Assembly: GCF_039634365.2 (NCBI RefSeq)
Contig: NZ_CP155079.2
Coordinates: forward strand, 4,774,001-4,838,000
Direction: 5' to 3'
DNA: 64,000 bases
Origin: Mucilaginibacter sp. PAMB04168
Lineage (GTDB): Bacteria; Bacteroidota; Bacteroidia; Sphingobacteriales; Sphingobacteriaceae
A program made the translations under genes and the position numbers. The notes under the pieces are model-generated. The model was not told the DNA's origin and made no database searches. It saw nothing but the letters and a program-made list of their open reading frames with translations. Position 1 is the first letter of the stretch. The number at the start of each line of letters is the position of its first letter. This document shows positions 33,826 through 44,239 of the stretch, piece by piece.

Positions 33826-35649
33826 TTATTCTGTCTGGAAGGTTTGCATATCAATAAGCTTACGGTATAAGCCATTGTTCTGCATCAACTGCAGGTGCGT
33901 GCCCTGTTCGGCCACGCGGCCGGCTTCAAGTACAATGATCAGGTCGGCGTTTTGGATAGTGCTTAAACGGTGTGCAATAATTAATGAGGTACGATCCTTC
34001 ATCAGGTTATTCAAAGCATCCTGCACCAGTTTTTCCGATTCTGTATCCAAAGCCGAGGTAGCTTCATCCAGCAACATAAGAGGCGGATTGTTTAATACGG
34101 CACGTGCTATTGATATACGCTGCTTTTGTCCGCCCGATAGTTTTACACCACGGTCGCCCACACTTGTTTGGTAGCCCTGCTCGGTGTTCATAATAAAGCT
34201 ATGAGCATTGGCAATGCGGGCTGCTGCTTCTACTTCCTGTGGTGTGGCGCCGGGTTTGCCAAAGGCAATGTTGTTGTAAATGGTATCGTTAAACAAAATG
34301 GATTCCTGGTTTACAACGCCCATCAGCGCACGCAACGAATCTGTTTTTACCTTTCGAAGGTCATTGCCATCAACCAGTATTTTTCCAGTTTGGGGTTCAA
34401 TAAAGCGTGGTATCAAATCCATCAGAGTAGATTTACCACCGCCCGACGGACCTACTAAAGCCACCGTTTTACCGGCAGGTATCTTTAGGTTTATTTCTTT
34501 TAACACTTCGTTATCGCCGTAGGCAAAACTTACGTTTTCAAACACAATACCCTGGTTAAAGCCATTTAAAGCAACGGCATCAGGCGCATCAACAATCTGC
34601 GGCTTTTCGTCTATCAGTTCCAATACGCGTTCGCCGGCTGCAATGCCCGAATGTATAGACGAAAAAGAGTCGCCTATGGCCTTAGCCGGCCTCATCAACT
34701 GCGAAAACAGCGCAATGTAGCTAATGAAAGTTGGCGCCGTAAGCGTAGACTGATTGCTGATTAGCAGGTAGCCACCATATAGCACAATTATGGCTACCAT
34801 AGTTACGCCTAACGCTTCAGATACCGGCGAAGCCAGTTGCTGGCGGCGCGCCATACCTTTTATAATAGCTGTATAACGGGCATTTTCGTTATGGAAACGC
34901 TGCTTGGTATATTCGGTAGCATTAAAGGCTTTAATAATACGGATACCAGAAAGTGCCTCGTCCAGGTAACTGATCATATTGCCGTAAACCTCCTGGGCCA
35001 ATACAGCCTGGGCCTTTAGTTTTTTTACAATTCTGGATATAATAAAAGCAGCAACAGGTATTACCAGTAATGAAAACAAAGTAAGTTTAACTGATATGGC
35101 AAATAGAGTAACCAGGTAAGCAATAAGCTGCAATGGTTCTTTAAAAATTACCTGCAAGGTACCGGTTACCGAGTATTGCACTATCTGAACGTCTGATGCA
35201 ACTTTGGATAGGATATCACCTTTGCGTTCATTGTTAAAATACCCCAGGTGCAGGTTCATTACATTGCCAAATACGGCACGGCGTAAATTAAGCAAAGTAT
35301 GCGCACGCATGTTTTCCATGGTGCGTTGTGAGAAGTATTTGAAAAGATTAGCTAAAACAACCGACCCAATTATAATGCCGCATACAAACTGCAATGCGCC
35401 CCAGGTACCGTATTTAATTACAATTTCGTTAACATGATAGGTAAAAAAGCCGCTCAGGCTATCAGCCGACTCTGTGTTAACAGTTGGGGCTCCTTTATCC
35501 TTACCCATAAACAGCGTTTGCAATAACGGGGCAAGTAAAGCAAGGTTGAGGGTATTAAACGTTACAGCAAACAGTGTGCAGATAATGTAAGGAATAGCAA
35601 ATTTTTCAATTGGCTTGGCATAACCCAGTAAACGGAAATACGTCTTCAT
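33826..35649 (-). CDS. ABC transporter, fused permease-ATPase (MsbA-like)
   Basis: A 607-residue half-transporter. Six membrane helices occupy about residues 15-325, then the nucleotide-binding domain: Walker A GPSGGGKSTL, Q-loop VVNQESILF, signature VKLSGGQKQRISIARA, Walker B LMLLDEATSALD and the H-loop IAHRLST. It forms a homodimeric type IV exporter. MsbA-like proteins flip lipid A or lipid-linked glycans; next to a group of divergent glycosyltransferases, a lipid-linked glycan is plausible, though these proteins also export drugs and lipids. A TAnnTTTG box lies 20 bp upstream of the ATG. Confidence 0.93.
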   Translation of the reverse strand: MKTYFRLLGYAKPIEKFAIPYIICTLFAVTFNTLNLALLAPLLQTLFMGKDKGAPTVNTESADSLSGFFTYHVNEIVIKYGTWGALQFVCGIIIGSVVLANLFKYFSQRTMENMRAHTLLNLRRAVFGNVMNLHLGYFNNERKGDILSKVASDVQIVQYSVTGTLQVIFKEPLQLIAYLVTLFAISVKLTLFSLLVIPVAAFIISRIVKKLKAQAVLAQEVYGNMISYLDEALSGIRIIKAFNATEYTKQRFHNENARYTAIIKGMARRQQLASPVSEALGVTMVAIIVLYGGYLLISNQSTLTAPTFISYIALFSQLMRPAKAIGDSFSSIHSGIAAGERVLELIDEKPQIVDAPDAVALNGFNQGIVFENVSFAYGDNEVLKEINLKIPAGKTVALVGPSGGGKSTLMDLIPRFIEPQTGKILVDGNDLRKVKTDSLRALMGVVNQESILFNDTIYNNIAFGKPGATPQEVEAAARIANAHSFIMNTEQGYQTSVGDRGVKLSGGQKQRISIARAVLNNPPLMLLDEATSALDTESEKLVQDALNNLMKDRTSLIIAHRLSTIQNADLIIVLEAGRVAEQGTHLQLMQNNGLYRKLIDMQTFQTE

Positions 35650-35668
35650 TTAAAAGAATAAAATCCCG

Positions 35669-35676
35669 CAAAATTA
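35669..35676 (-). promoter_or_regulatory. TAnnTTTG promoter box for the ABC transporter gene
   Basis: The minus strand reads TAATTTTG. The leader would be about 15-20 nt. It is back to back with the box of the divergent GT2 gene. Confidence 0.45.
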
Positions 35677-35714
35677 GCTAAATTTTAACTAACAGGCTCT
35701 GCTAATAAATTTTA

Positions 35715-35722
35715 TAGCTTTG
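35715..35722 (+). promoter_or_regulatory. TAnnTTTG promoter box for the first GT2-like gene
   Basis: The plus strand reads TAGCTTTG, 18 bp upstream of the ATG at 35741. It forms a divergent promoter pair with 35669-35676. Confidence 0.45.
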
Positions 35723-35740
35723 CTGTGTTAAAGCTTGTGC

Positions 35741-36622
35741 ATGATATCTGTTATAATATCCTCAGTTGTACCCCACATGCTGGCCAGTGTTAGCGAAAAC
35801 ATAGCCGCTACGATAGGCGTACCTTATGAGCTAATAGGTATTGATAACGGTACCGGCGCAAGAGGTATTTGCGAAATTTATAACCAGGGAACCAGGCAGG
35901 CTAAATATGACATTTTGTGCTTTGTGCACGAGGATGTAGCGTTTAAAACAGCCTATTGGGGGCAGCATGTTATTAATACGTTTGCTACCGAACCTGATTT
36001 GGGTTTATTAGGCATAGCCGGCAGTAGCTACAAAAATGCCGCGCCATCCGGCTGGCATGGCATAGGTTTTTTTACCGACCATGTGAATATTTTGCAGGGC
36101 TATAAACAGACCAATGCCGAATTAAAGCATTACTGCCGAAACCCGCACAATGATCAATTTACCGAAGTAGTTAGTATTGACGGCGTGTGGTTTTGCACCC
36201 CACGAAAAGTGGCTCAGCAAATACCGTTCGATCAAAAAACCTTCACCGGCTTTCATGCCTACGACGTCGATTTTTCGCTGGCTGTCAGGCAACACTATAA
36301 AGTAAAGGTGACTTACGATGTGCTATTGCATCATTTTTCGGAAGGGACTTACGATGACAAGTGGGTTTTTGAGATATTAAAACTGCACAATAAATGGTAT
36401 AAACACTTACCGGCCCAATCGGCGCCTATTGATCCGGATGACCAGTTTACCGCTGAGAGCAAAACATTTTTCCTCTTTATATCGCAGGCTGTTGCGGCCA
36501 AAGTGCCTATGCGTTTGGTTTACCAGGCCTTGTGGCATTGCACCGTTTACCGTAAAAAGTGGCCTAAGTTTTTCTTTAAGCTAAGCAAGCATATTTACCG
36601 TTCGTATAGGGCCGCCCGTTAG
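35741..36622 (+). CDS. GT2-like glycosyltransferase, first of a tandem pair
   Basis: A protein of about 293 residues with a GT-A type core. MISVIISS and IGIDNGTGARGICEIYNQG form the nucleotide-binding start, CFVHEDV is the DxD-like metal site (HED), VVSIDGVWFCTPR and FTGFHAYDVDFSL contain further acidic residues, and RQHYKVKVTYDVLLHHFSEG closes the core. It belongs to the small GT2-like group common in Bacteroidota surface-polysaccharide loci. An upstream in-frame TTG at 35735 is rejected because the paralogue at 36691 begins at the equivalent Met. It is closely similar along its length to that paralogue. Donor and acceptor unknown. Confidence 0.82.
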   Translation: MISVIISSVVPHMLASVSENIAATIGVPYELIGIDNGTGARGICEIYNQGTRQAKYDILCFVHEDVAFKTAYWGQHVINTFATEPDLGLLGIAGSSYKNAAPSGWHGIGFFTDHVNILQGYKQTNAELKHYCRNPHNDQFTEVVSIDGVWFCTPRKVAQQIPFDQKTFTGFHAYDVDFSLAVRQHYKVKVTYDVLLHHFSEGTYDDKWVFEILKLHNKWYKHLPAQSAPIDPDDQFTAESKTFFLFISQAVAAKVPMRLVYQALWHCTVYRKKWPKFFFKLSKHIYRSYRAAR

Positions 36623-36690
36623 AGAAAGTAAAATACAGCCGCTGAACAATCAGCCAAAACAAAAATTTACCAAGTTTCAATTACTTATAA

Positions 36691-37590
36691 ATGATCTCTG
36701 TTATAATATCTTCGGCTAACCAAAAATTACTGGCCGATGTGCGTGTAAATATTGCCGAAACTGTTGGTGTGCCGTTTGAAATTCTGGCGTTTGATAACAG
36801 CACCGGCGCTAAAGGTATGTGCCAGATTTACAACGAAGGTGTAGCGCAGGCAAAGTATGATATTTTGTGCTTTATGCACGAAGATGTTAGCATTAAAACA
36901 GCCAGGTGGGGTGAAATCGTAAACCGCCTGTTTCAGGAAAATCCGGCCGTTGGTCTGATAGGCGTGGCGGGCAGTAGTTACAAACCCCTATCGCCATCGG
37001 GTTGGCAAGGCGTAGGCGGCGACCGTACCGATTACCTGAACGTTTTACAATCCTATAAATACAACAAATTGGCGGCTGAGCATACTTACCGTAACCCCCG
37101 GAACGAAAAGCTGACCGAGGTAGTTAGTGTGGATGGCGTATGGTTTTGCACTACCCGGACGGTGCTGGCTAAGGCACGTTTTGATGAAGACACGTTTACA
37201 GGTTTCCATAAGTACGATCTGGATTTTTCGATGCAGGTAAGGCAGCACTACCAGGTAGTGGTTACTTACGATGTACTGATGGAACATTTTTCGGAAGGAA
37301 GCTTAAGCAAGGAGTGGGTATTTGAAACTGCAAAATTTAATGCCAAATGGATTAATCAACTGCCTGCTTATACCGAAGAGCTAACGGCCAAGCAAAAATT
37401 TGTGATCGAAAAACAAACGTTCAGGGCTTATATAGCATACCTGATTAAATATAAACTACCAGCCAGCCTGGCCTATCGCGAACTGTTTCGAAACCTGCGT
37501 TACCTGAAGGTTTACCCGTCATTGTTTTTTAAAAACCTGGCCTTTGTGGGTAAGGCTTATAAGGTAGCCAAAAAAGAGGGCCGTTTATAA
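36691..37590 (+). CDS. GT2-like glycosyltransferase, second of a tandem pair
   Basis: A 299-residue paralogue of the preceding gene: MISVIISS, AFDNSTGAKGMCQIYNEG, CFMHEDV, VVSVDGVWFCTTR, FTGFHKYDLDFSM and VTYDVLMEHFSEGS align block for block, while the C-terminal 70 residues diverge more. This suggests an old tandem duplication with specialised acceptor use. It starts 68 bp after the first copy, in the same direction, and probably shares its promoter. It ends two bases before the convergent DUF5672 gene. It would act in the cytoplasm on a surface glycan; the sugar is unknown. Confidence 0.83.
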   Translation: MISVIISSANQKLLADVRVNIAETVGVPFEILAFDNSTGAKGMCQIYNEGVAQAKYDILCFMHEDVSIKTARWGEIVNRLFQENPAVGLIGVAGSSYKPLSPSGWQGVGGDRTDYLNVLQSYKYNKLAAEHTYRNPRNEKLTEVVSVDGVWFCTTRTVLAKARFDEDTFTGFHKYDLDFSMQVRQHYQVVVTYDVLMEHFSEGSLSKEWVFETAKFNAKWINQLPAYTEELTAKQKFVIEKQTFRAYIAYLIKYKLPASLAYRELFRNLRYLKVYPSLFFKNLAFVGKAYKVAKKEGRL

Positions 37591-37592
37591 CT

Positions 37593-39221
37593 TTAAACTT
37601 CTTCCCATGATTTGATGGGATGCCAATGCGTAATGGGGCTTAATAAATCCAGCTCTGCATGGGTGGCAAAACCGGGTATTGGGCTTATAAGCACGCGCCT
37701 TTCGTTTTTAAATTCGGGGGCAGCTATCAAGCCTTTTATTTTTTTGGATAGTGTTTTCTTCTCTGGTACCACGCGGTGTGTAAGTACTTGAAAGGCATGA
37801 AAATCATCGGGTATATGGTTATGGGTAAAGCGCCACCATATTTCCTTATCTTCTCTCAAGGTTTTAACCTTAACCCCGAACGACATGGTTGTGGAATTGG
37901 TATGTTTCCAGTGCGTGCTTTTGGTTAGCAATACGCGGCTTAACTCACCACCTTGTGCAATGTGGGGGTTAGGCCCCTCTTCCGAATTAAGATACTTATC
38001 AGGGTGGTCATACAGCGTTACATAATCGGCCACGCCCAATCCTTCCTGCAAGGCCGTTAACGAGCCGGGCAAATGTAGATAGTCATCTTCAATTAAGTAA
38101 ACGTAGCTATTATCATCAAAGTTTTCCAGCGCACGTTCAACCACATACCGCCATGATTTTGAGTTGCCCAATGAGGTTTTTACCGGCTCAATGCCGCGGC
38201 TTTTGATAGCCTCAATAGTTTCATGGCTGCAGTTATCGGCAAATACGTAAATGTTATTTTTAAACTCCTTAATAAAGTTATCCAGGCAGTGCATTTTAGT
38301 AGCAACATCCAGCTTTAATTTGGGGTTGCCCGCATCAGAAATACGGTAGAGGCATTTGATATCAACCGGCAAATCTGCCTTAAAATTATTGAACATTGTA
38401 TGCTGCATAAGCGGGTAGCCGTGCTGCTTAAAAATAGGATGCCAAAACTCCACATGCCTATCCCAGGCATGGCAGCCAAAGGGTAATTGTTGCTTATTTA
38501 TATTGAGGGCCCTTTGCGGCGAATTTTCGAAAGCAAAGCCTACCGCCTTTTTATGATCCGGAATATTCAATACCTTCTTTTTCCGGTTTACCTCTATACT
38601 CCAAAAGGCATCTTCATTAAACTGGTGCTTACCTTCTCGGGCCAGGTACTTTTGAATGTCCTGCTTACGGCTTATGGTTATATCATAAAACTTTTTTACC
38701 CTGCGTAATGAAAAGCCGCCATTGCCCGTACGGTTCTCAAACTGCTTTGGGCTGGGTTCGCCGTTCTTCTGAACATCGTACCGGGTATGTACATAATACT
38801 GCACCTCAGACTTTGCCGCCTTAAACAGATCACCATGGTCAATATCGCGCAGCCAGGGAGCACCTACATAATCAATGTCCTGGTTGCACCAGTGCAAAAG
38901 CTGGTCGCTGAAAACAAAAGCATCCAACTGGTAAATCAGGATGTATTCATAGTCCAGGAACTTGCCGTAAAACTCTTCAGACAGCATCAGTTTGTTATAA
39001 CCGGCTATGCTTTCAAAGTAACTGTTATCAAAACTAACTACAGCGCTTAATGACAACTGTGCAGCTGCCTGGGGTAGTTTTAGATGCTCCGGCTTTATGG
39101 CAATAAGGGGATGATTACCCAAAACTTTTTGGCATTGCTGCAATGCAATGTTTTCATAATCAGAAATTGTATCACGATAGAAAGGAATAATAACACCAAC
39201 TTTTTTTAAAGCGCCGATCAT
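37593..39221 (-). CDS. DUF5672-glycosyltransferase fusion protein
   Basis: A 542-residue protein with two halves. The N-terminal half (about 1-275) is DUF5672: VGVIIPFYRDTISDYENIAL, SFDNSYFESIAGYNKLMLS, IYQLDAFVF, DYVGAPWLRD and NGGFSLRRV are its typical blocks. The C-terminal half (about 285-542) has a separate GT-A-like core with IYVFADNCSHETIE, YVYLIEDDYLHLPGSL (an EDD site) and FGVKVKT. Both halves look like catalytic transferase domains, which would make the protein bifunctional. Convergent with the tandem GT2 genes, it likely belongs to the same surface-glycan locus. No signal peptide or membrane segment is seen. Confidence 0.78.
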   Translation of the reverse strand: MIGALKKVGVIIPFYRDTISDYENIALQQCQKVLGNHPLIAIKPEHLKLPQAAAQLSLSAVVSFDNSYFESIAGYNKLMLSEEFYGKFLDYEYILIYQLDAFVFSDQLLHWCNQDIDYVGAPWLRDIDHGDLFKAAKSEVQYYVHTRYDVQKNGEPSPKQFENRTGNGGFSLRRVKKFYDITISRKQDIQKYLAREGKHQFNEDAFWSIEVNRKKKVLNIPDHKKAVGFAFENSPQRALNINKQQLPFGCHAWDRHVEFWHPIFKQHGYPLMQHTMFNNFKADLPVDIKCLYRISDAGNPKLKLDVATKMHCLDNFIKEFKNNIYVFADNCSHETIEAIKSRGIEPVKTSLGNSKSWRYVVERALENFDDNSYVYLIEDDYLHLPGSLTALQEGLGVADYVTLYDHPDKYLNSEEGPNPHIAQGGELSRVLLTKSTHWKHTNSTTMSFGVKVKTLREDKEIWWRFTHNHIPDDFHAFQVLTHRVVPEKKTLSKKIKGLIAAPEFKNERRVLISPIPGFATHAELDLLSPITHWHPIKSWEEV

Positions 39222-39382
39222 GAAGCAAATTTTAATTACAAAAACACCCCGTTTAACAACATATAATTTTACCGGAATACCGGCTGCTAAAATAATTAAA
39301 ATTCTTAAGCAGATGACTTACTATTGCCAAGTAATACACCGCTGTTGTTTAAGCAATACCATTGTCACTATTTGTTTACCGA

Positions 39383-39413
39383 TTGTTAATCAGGGCTTAA
39401 AAATGTACCTTTG
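39383..39413 (+). promoter_or_regulatory. Promoter of gcvP (-33 TTG and -7 TAnnTTTG)
   Basis: TTG (39383-39385) and TACCTTTG (39406-39413) are 20 nt apart, the full Bacteroidota housekeeping promoter pattern. The leader to the ATG at 39441 would be about 20-25 nt. Confidence 0.6.
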
Positions 39414-39440
39414 CGGCAAACAAATAGGGCATCCCGTTTC

Positions 39441-42350
39441 ATGAAATTGAATATCGATTACCAGGAAAAATTCCAGGCCAGACACATTGCACCAAACGAC
39501 GCAGACACCGCTAAAATGCTGAAAACCGTTGGTGTAAACTCTTTAGATGAACTGATTGAACAAACCGTTCCTGAGAAGATCCGTTTAAAGGCTCCGCTTA
39601 ACTTACCTGCTGCCAAAAGTGAGTTCGATTACCTGAATACGCTGAAACAAACCGTATCTAAAAACAAGGTTTTCAAATCAATGATTGGCCAGGGGTATTA
39701 TGATGTGATTGTGCCGGGCGTTATTCAGCGCAACATTTTGGAAAACCCGGGATGGTATACGCAGTACACGCCTTACCAGGCCGAAATTGCACAAGGCCGT
39801 TTACAGGCTTTGTTAAACTTCCAAACCATGGTTATTGATTTAACCGGAATGGAAATGGCCAATGCCTCTTTGCTTGATGAAGGTACTGCTGCTGCTGAGG
39901 CTATGTTTATGCAATACAGCCTGCGTAAAAATCAAAAGGCCAACACCTTTTTTGTTTCTGAAGAACTGTTCCCGCAAACTATAGATATTTTAAAAACCCG
40001 CTCCGAGCCTTACGGCATTCAGCTGGTAATTGGCGACCACCGCACGGTTGAACTGACCGACGAAATGTTTGGCGCCATTGTACAATACCCTGCCAAAGAC
40101 GGTGCAGTTTATAATTATACCGACTTTGCTACTGCTGCACACGCCAAAAACATTAAATTAACCGTAGTGGCCGATTTAATGAGCCTGGTACTGTTAACGC
40201 CTCCGGGCGAGTGGGGTGCCGATATTGTGGTAGGCACCAGCCAGCGTTTTGGCGTTCCGATGGGCTTTGGTGGCCCGCATGCGGCATTTTTTGCTACTAA
40301 AGAAGAATACAAACGCTCAATGCCTGGCCGTATCATTGGCGTAACTATTGACAGCGCCGGTAACTATGCCCTGCGCATGGCCCTGCAAACCCGCGAGCAG
40401 CACATCCGCCGCGATAAGGCTACATCAAACATTTGTACTGCACAGGCTTTGTTAGCTATCATGGCTAGCATGTATGGTGTGTACCATGGTCCGCAAGGGT
40501 TAAAACTCATTGCGCAGCGTGTGCATGGATTAGCCGTTTTACTGGCCCAATCATTAGGTCAGTTGGGTTATGAGCAACTCAACAACAGCTATTTTGATAC
40601 CATTAAATTTGAGGTAGGCAGTTTGGCCGGCTCTATCCATGCCGAAGCGTTGAATAACGAGATGAACCTGCATTATGAGGGTTCAATTGTAAGCATTGCT
40701 TTAGATGAAACTACTTCGCCTGAGGACATTAAAACTATAATCCGCTTTTTTGCCAAAGTAAAAGGCAAAACGCTGAATGATGTAAGCTTTGATGAGCTGA
40801 AAGCAAACCTGGAAACCGTTATACCGGCCGAACTGCAACGCCAGTCTGCCTACTTAACGCACCCTATATTCAACTCGCATCACTCAGAGCATGAGATGCT
40901 GCGTTACATCAAATCATTAGAGGCTAAAGATCTTTCGCTTACGCATTCAATGATTGCATTAGGCTCATGTACTATGAAGCTGAACGCCACTACCGAAATG
41001 ATCCCGGTAACCTGGCCTGAGCTTGGTAAAATGCACCCTTTTGCACCGGCTGATCAAACCGGCGGTTACATGCAGTTATTTGACGAACTGAACAAATGGC
41101 TTAGCGAAATTACCGGCTTTGCCGCCATGAGCTTACAGCCAAATGCCGGTGCACAAGGCGAGTATGCCGGCTTAATGGTAATCCGGGCTTATCATAACGA
41201 CAGAGGCGATCACCACCGTAATATTGCCTTAATTCCATCATCGGCACACGGTACCAACCCGGCTTCGGCAGCTATGGCTGGCATGAAGATCGTGGTGGTT
41301 AAATGCGACGATAACGGCAATATTGATGTGGCTGATATGAAAGCCAAAGCAGAACAATACAAAAATGAACTGAGCTGCTTAATGGTAACTTATCCATCAA
41401 CCCATGGCGTTTTTGAAGAGTCTATTATTGAGATATGTGAAGTGATACATGCCAATGGCGGCCAAGTTTATATGGATGGCGCCAACATGAACGCCCAGGT
41501 AGGCTTAACCAGTCCGGCAAATATTGGCGCCGATGTTTGCCACCTGAATTTACATAAAACATTCTGTATACCTCACGGTGGCGGCGGCCCCGGTATGGGC
41601 CCTATTGGTGTAGCTAAACACCTGGTGCCTTACCTGCCCGGCCATGCGGTAGTAAATATCGATCAGGGTAAATCTATCCCTGCCGTATCTGCAGCACCAT
41701 GGGGTTCGGCCTCCATTTTGGTTATCTCGCATGCTTATATTGCTATGATGGGCGGCGATGGCTTAACCAACGCCACCAAATATGCCATCCTGAATGCTAA
41801 TTACATTAAAACTCGTTTAGAGCAGCACTACCCGGTATTGTACAGCGGTTCGCAAGGCCGTTGCGCACACGAGATGATTTTAGATTGCCGCAGCTTCAAA
41901 AACTTTGGTGTTGAAGTAACCGATATTGCCAAACGCTTAATGGACTACGGTTTCCATGCGCCAACAGTATCTTTCCCGGTAGCGGGTACAGTTATGGTGG
42001 AGCCAACAGAATCAGAACCTAAGCATGAGCTGGATCGTTTCTGTGATGCCATGATCGCCATCCGTCACGAAATTGAGGATGTGGAGAAAGGCCTGTTAGA
42101 TAAAGCCGACAATCCATTAAAAAATGCGCCACACACAGCCGCTGTAATTACAGCTAACGAGTGGAGCCATCCATATACCCGCCAAAAAGCGGCGTTCCCG
42201 CTGCCTTATGTAGCCGAGCACAAGTTCTGGCCATCAGTAGGTCGTGTAAACGATACCTACGGCGACCGTACCCTCATTTGCTCATGTCCGCCCCTAAGCG
42301 AGTATGAGTTTGAAGAAAGCGAAGTAACTACACCAGAATACGGTACATGA
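39441..42350 (+). CDS. gcvP: Glycine dehydrogenase (aminomethyl-transferring), P-protein
   Basis: About 969 residues, the single-chain P-protein of the glycine cleavage system, which decarboxylates glycine with PLP and passes the aminomethyl group to lipoyl-GcvH. It opens with [17 protein letters not shown]. The N-terminal half contains [14 protein letters not shown] and the C-terminal half holds the PLP site [20 protein letters not shown] (Lys706). The frame extends 10 codons upstream through non-ATG codons, but the promoter lies there, so the ATG at 39441 is used. GcvH and GcvT are not in the window. A strong terminator follows. Confidence 0.97.
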   Translation: MKLNIDYQEKFQARHIAPNDADTAKMLKTVGVNSLDELIEQTVPEKIRLKAPLNLPAAKSEFDYLNTLKQTVSKNKVFKSMIGQGYYDVIVPGVIQRNILENPGWYTQYTPYQAEIAQGRLQALLNFQTMVIDLTGMEMANASLLDEGTAAAEAMFMQYSLRKNQKANTFFVSEELFPQTIDILKTRSEPYGIQLVIGDHRTVELTDEMFGAIVQYPAKDGAVYNYTDFATAAHAKNIKLTVVADLMSLVLLTPPGEWGADIVVGTSQRFGVPMGFGGPHAAFFATKEEYKRSMPGRIIGVTIDSAGNYALRMALQTREQHIRRDKATSNICTAQALLAIMASMYGVYHGPQGLKLIAQRVHGLAVLLAQSLGQLGYEQLNNSYFDTIKFEVGSLAGSIHAEALNNEMNLHYEGSIVSIALDETTSPEDIKTIIRFFAKVKGKTLNDVSFDELKANLETVIPAELQRQSAYLTHPIFNSHHSEHEMLRYIKSLEAKDLSLTHSMIALGSCTMKLNATTEMIPVTWPELGKMHPFAPADQTGGYMQLFDELNKWLSEITGFAAMSLQPNAGAQGEYAGLMVIRAYHNDRGDHHRNIALIPSSAHGTNPASAAMAGMKIVVVKCDDNGNIDVADMKAKAEQYKNELSCLMVTYPSTHGVFEESIIEICEVIHANGGQVYMDGANMNAQVGLTSPANIGADVCHLNLHKTFCIPHGGGGPGMGPIGVAKHLVPYLPGHAVVNIDQGKSIPAVSAAPWGSASILVISHAYIAMMGGDGLTNATKYAILNANYIKTRLEQHYPVLYSGSQGRCAHEMILDCRSFKNFGVEVTDIAKRLMDYGFHAPTVSFPVAGTVMVEPTESEPKHELDRFCDAMIAIRHEIEDVEKGLLDKADNPLKNAPHTAAVITANEWSHPYTRQKAAFPLPYVAEHKFWPSVGRVNDTYGDRTLICSCPPLSEYEFEESEVTTPEYGT

Positions 42351-42354
42351 TAAT

Positions 42355-42389
42355 AACAGCAGAGGCTCCTAATGGAGCCTCTGCTGTTT
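42355..42389 (+). terminator. Rho-independent terminator of gcvP
   Basis: A 15-bp perfect stem (42355-42369 with 42374-42388) around TAAT, starting 4 bp after the gcvP stop and ending in TTT. Confidence 0.8.
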
Positions 42390-42522
42390 CTGCTGTTATT
42401 GAATACTAATATTTAATTGTAAAAGAGTTTTATAACATCACCATGTTTGGGAATAAAGCAATCTCAGCTTCCTCAATTTGAGATAAATTAAATTTGATAA
42501 CACCACCTACGAATCAGGTACT

Positions 42523-44061
42523 CTATTTACGCTTATCTGTTGCAACTCTATAATCCGGATCTTCCAGAATATTTACATCAATTACAGCACCGGCGTTTTC
42601 CAATAGCTGGCGGCAATCAGGGCTGAGGTGTTTGAGGTGGAGTGTTTTGCCGGCTTTGTGGTAACGTTCGGTGAGTTTGTTCAATGCTTCAATGGCCGAC
42701 ATGTCTGAAACCCGGCTATCTTTAAAGTCAACAACAACCTTTTGAGGATCACCGGCTACGTCAAACTTTTCGTTAAAGGCCGTTACCGAACCGAAAAACA
42801 ACGGCCCGTATATTTCATAGTTCCTGGCGCCATCCTCGTCGGTATATTTGCGTGCACGTATACGTTTGGCGCTTTCCCAGGCAAATACCAGGGCCGAAAC
42901 TATCACACCAATAAGAACAGCCAACGCCAGGTTATGCAGCCAAATGGTAACCGCCGCTACCAAAATACCTACAAATACATCCTGCTTAGGCATTTTGTTA
43001 ATAATTCGAAAACTTGCCCATTCAAATGTGCCTATTGCAACCATAATCATTACGCCGGTTAAGGCAGCCATAGGTACCCTTTCAATAATGGGTGCACCAA
43101 ACAAAATAATAAGCAGTATAGTTAACGCAGCCACAATGCCCGATAAGCGCGCCCTCGCGCCTGCTGTTAAATTAACCAACGTTTGAGCAATCATTGGGCA
43201 GCCACCCATTCCAAAAAAGAAACCATTCAAGATGTTTGCAGTGCCCTGGGCTACACACTCCCGGTTGCCGTTGCCTTTGGTAGCTGTTATTTCGTCTACT
43301 AAGTTTAGCGTAAGCAGGCCTTCGGTTAAGCCAACACCCGCCATAATTAAAGCGTACGGGAATATTATCTGGAAAGTACCTAAACCAAACGGCACAGCCG
43401 GGATATGAAACGGAGGAAAACCACCGCTAACGGCGGCTATATCTTTTACTGTTTTGGTATGAATGCCGAAGCCCAGCACTATAGCAAACACCACAATAAT
43501 AGCTACAAGCGATGGCGGCACTGCTTTAGTAAGCTTTGGAAGCAACAGTACAATACCAACAGTTAGCGCTACCAAGCCCGCCATTATGTAAAGTGGTGTA
43601 CCGCTTAACCAAATAGTTTGCCCATTAACCACGGTTTTGAACTGCTCAAGCTGTGCCATAAAAATAATAATGGCAAGGCCATTTACAAAGCCGTACATAA
43701 CTGGTTGGGGCACCAAACGAATGAATTTACCCAGCTTAAATAAACCAACCACAATCTGAATTACCCCAGCCAGTGCTACCGCTGCAAATACATACTCCAA
43801 CCCGTGCGATTTCATGAGCGCAATAAGCACCACTGCAGTGGCTCCTGCACCGCCTGATATTAGCCCCGGCCTACCACCAAGTATGGCAGTAACCAACCCC
43901 ATGATGAAAGCAGCATACAAACCCACCAATGGCGGAAAGCCAGCCAGGATAGCGAACGACAATGACTCGGGCATCATAGTCATGGCTACTGTAAGACCGG
44001 ACAGTATTTCGTTTTTATAATTTACTTTTTGCGAAAAGTTGAAGAGACCTAAAGAAGACAT
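42523..44061 (-). CDS. SulP family inorganic anion transporter with STAS domain
   Basis: A 512-residue protein. The N-terminal 390 residues form the SulP (SLC26-like) membrane domain: GLTVAMTMMPESLSFAILAGFPPLVGLYAAF is the conserved first segment and GLISGGAGATAVVL, ATKGNGNRECVAQGTANILNGFFFGMGGCPM follow. The C-terminal STAS domain (about 405-500) includes VVVDFKDSRVSDMSAIEALNKL. It carries sulfate, bicarbonate or a related anion across the inner membrane; the substrate cannot be read. Monocistronic, with an unusually long leader (44062-44231). Convergent with gcvP. Confidence 0.92.
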   Translation of the reverse strand: MSSLGLFNFSQKVNYKNEILSGLTVAMTMMPESLSFAILAGFPPLVGLYAAFIMGLVTAILGGRPGLISGGAGATAVVLIALMKSHGLEYVFAAVALAGVIQIVVGLFKLGKFIRLVPQPVMYGFVNGLAIIIFMAQLEQFKTVVNGQTIWLSGTPLYIMAGLVALTVGIVLLLPKLTKAVPPSLVAIIVVFAIVLGFGIHTKTVKDIAAVSGGFPPFHIPAVPFGLGTFQIIFPYALIMAGVGLTEGLLTLNLVDEITATKGNGNRECVAQGTANILNGFFFGMGGCPMIAQTLVNLTAGARARLSGIVAALTILLIILFGAPIIERVPMAALTGVMIMVAIGTFEWASFRIINKMPKQDVFVGILVAAVTIWLHNLALAVLIGVIVSALVFAWESAKRIRARKYTDEDGARNYEIYGPLFFGSVTAFNEKFDVAGDPQKVVVDFKDSRVSDMSAIEALNKLTERYHKAGKTLHLKHLSPDCRQLLENAGAVIDVNILEDPDYRVATDKRK

Positions 44062-44239
44062 AATTAAATAACATAAAAACAGCCAGCAATAAAATGCTGC
44101 ACAAGCATGGAAACAAATACATTAAGGGAAAGCCAACTATACCGGAGAACGGAAGGAATGCAACCGGAGCTCAAACTTCAGGGTGGTGTAACCGGGTTGT
44201 TATTAATAGCTTCTTTCATAACAATTTGCAGCAAAGTTA
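44062..44239 (-). promoter_or_regulatory. Promoter box and long untranslated leader of the SulP gene
   Basis: TAACTTTG on the minus strand (44232-44239) is the only good -7 box upstream of SulP, giving a leader of about 165 nt. The leader contains the direct repeat CCGGAG (plus strand, near 44135 and 44164) and GC-rich stretches but matches no riboswitch I know. Confidence 0.35.

Noticed and set aside
35735-35740. Upstream TTG start for the first GT2-like gene
   Set aside because: The tandem paralogue begins at the Met equivalent to 35741, and the extra two codons are not conserved in it.
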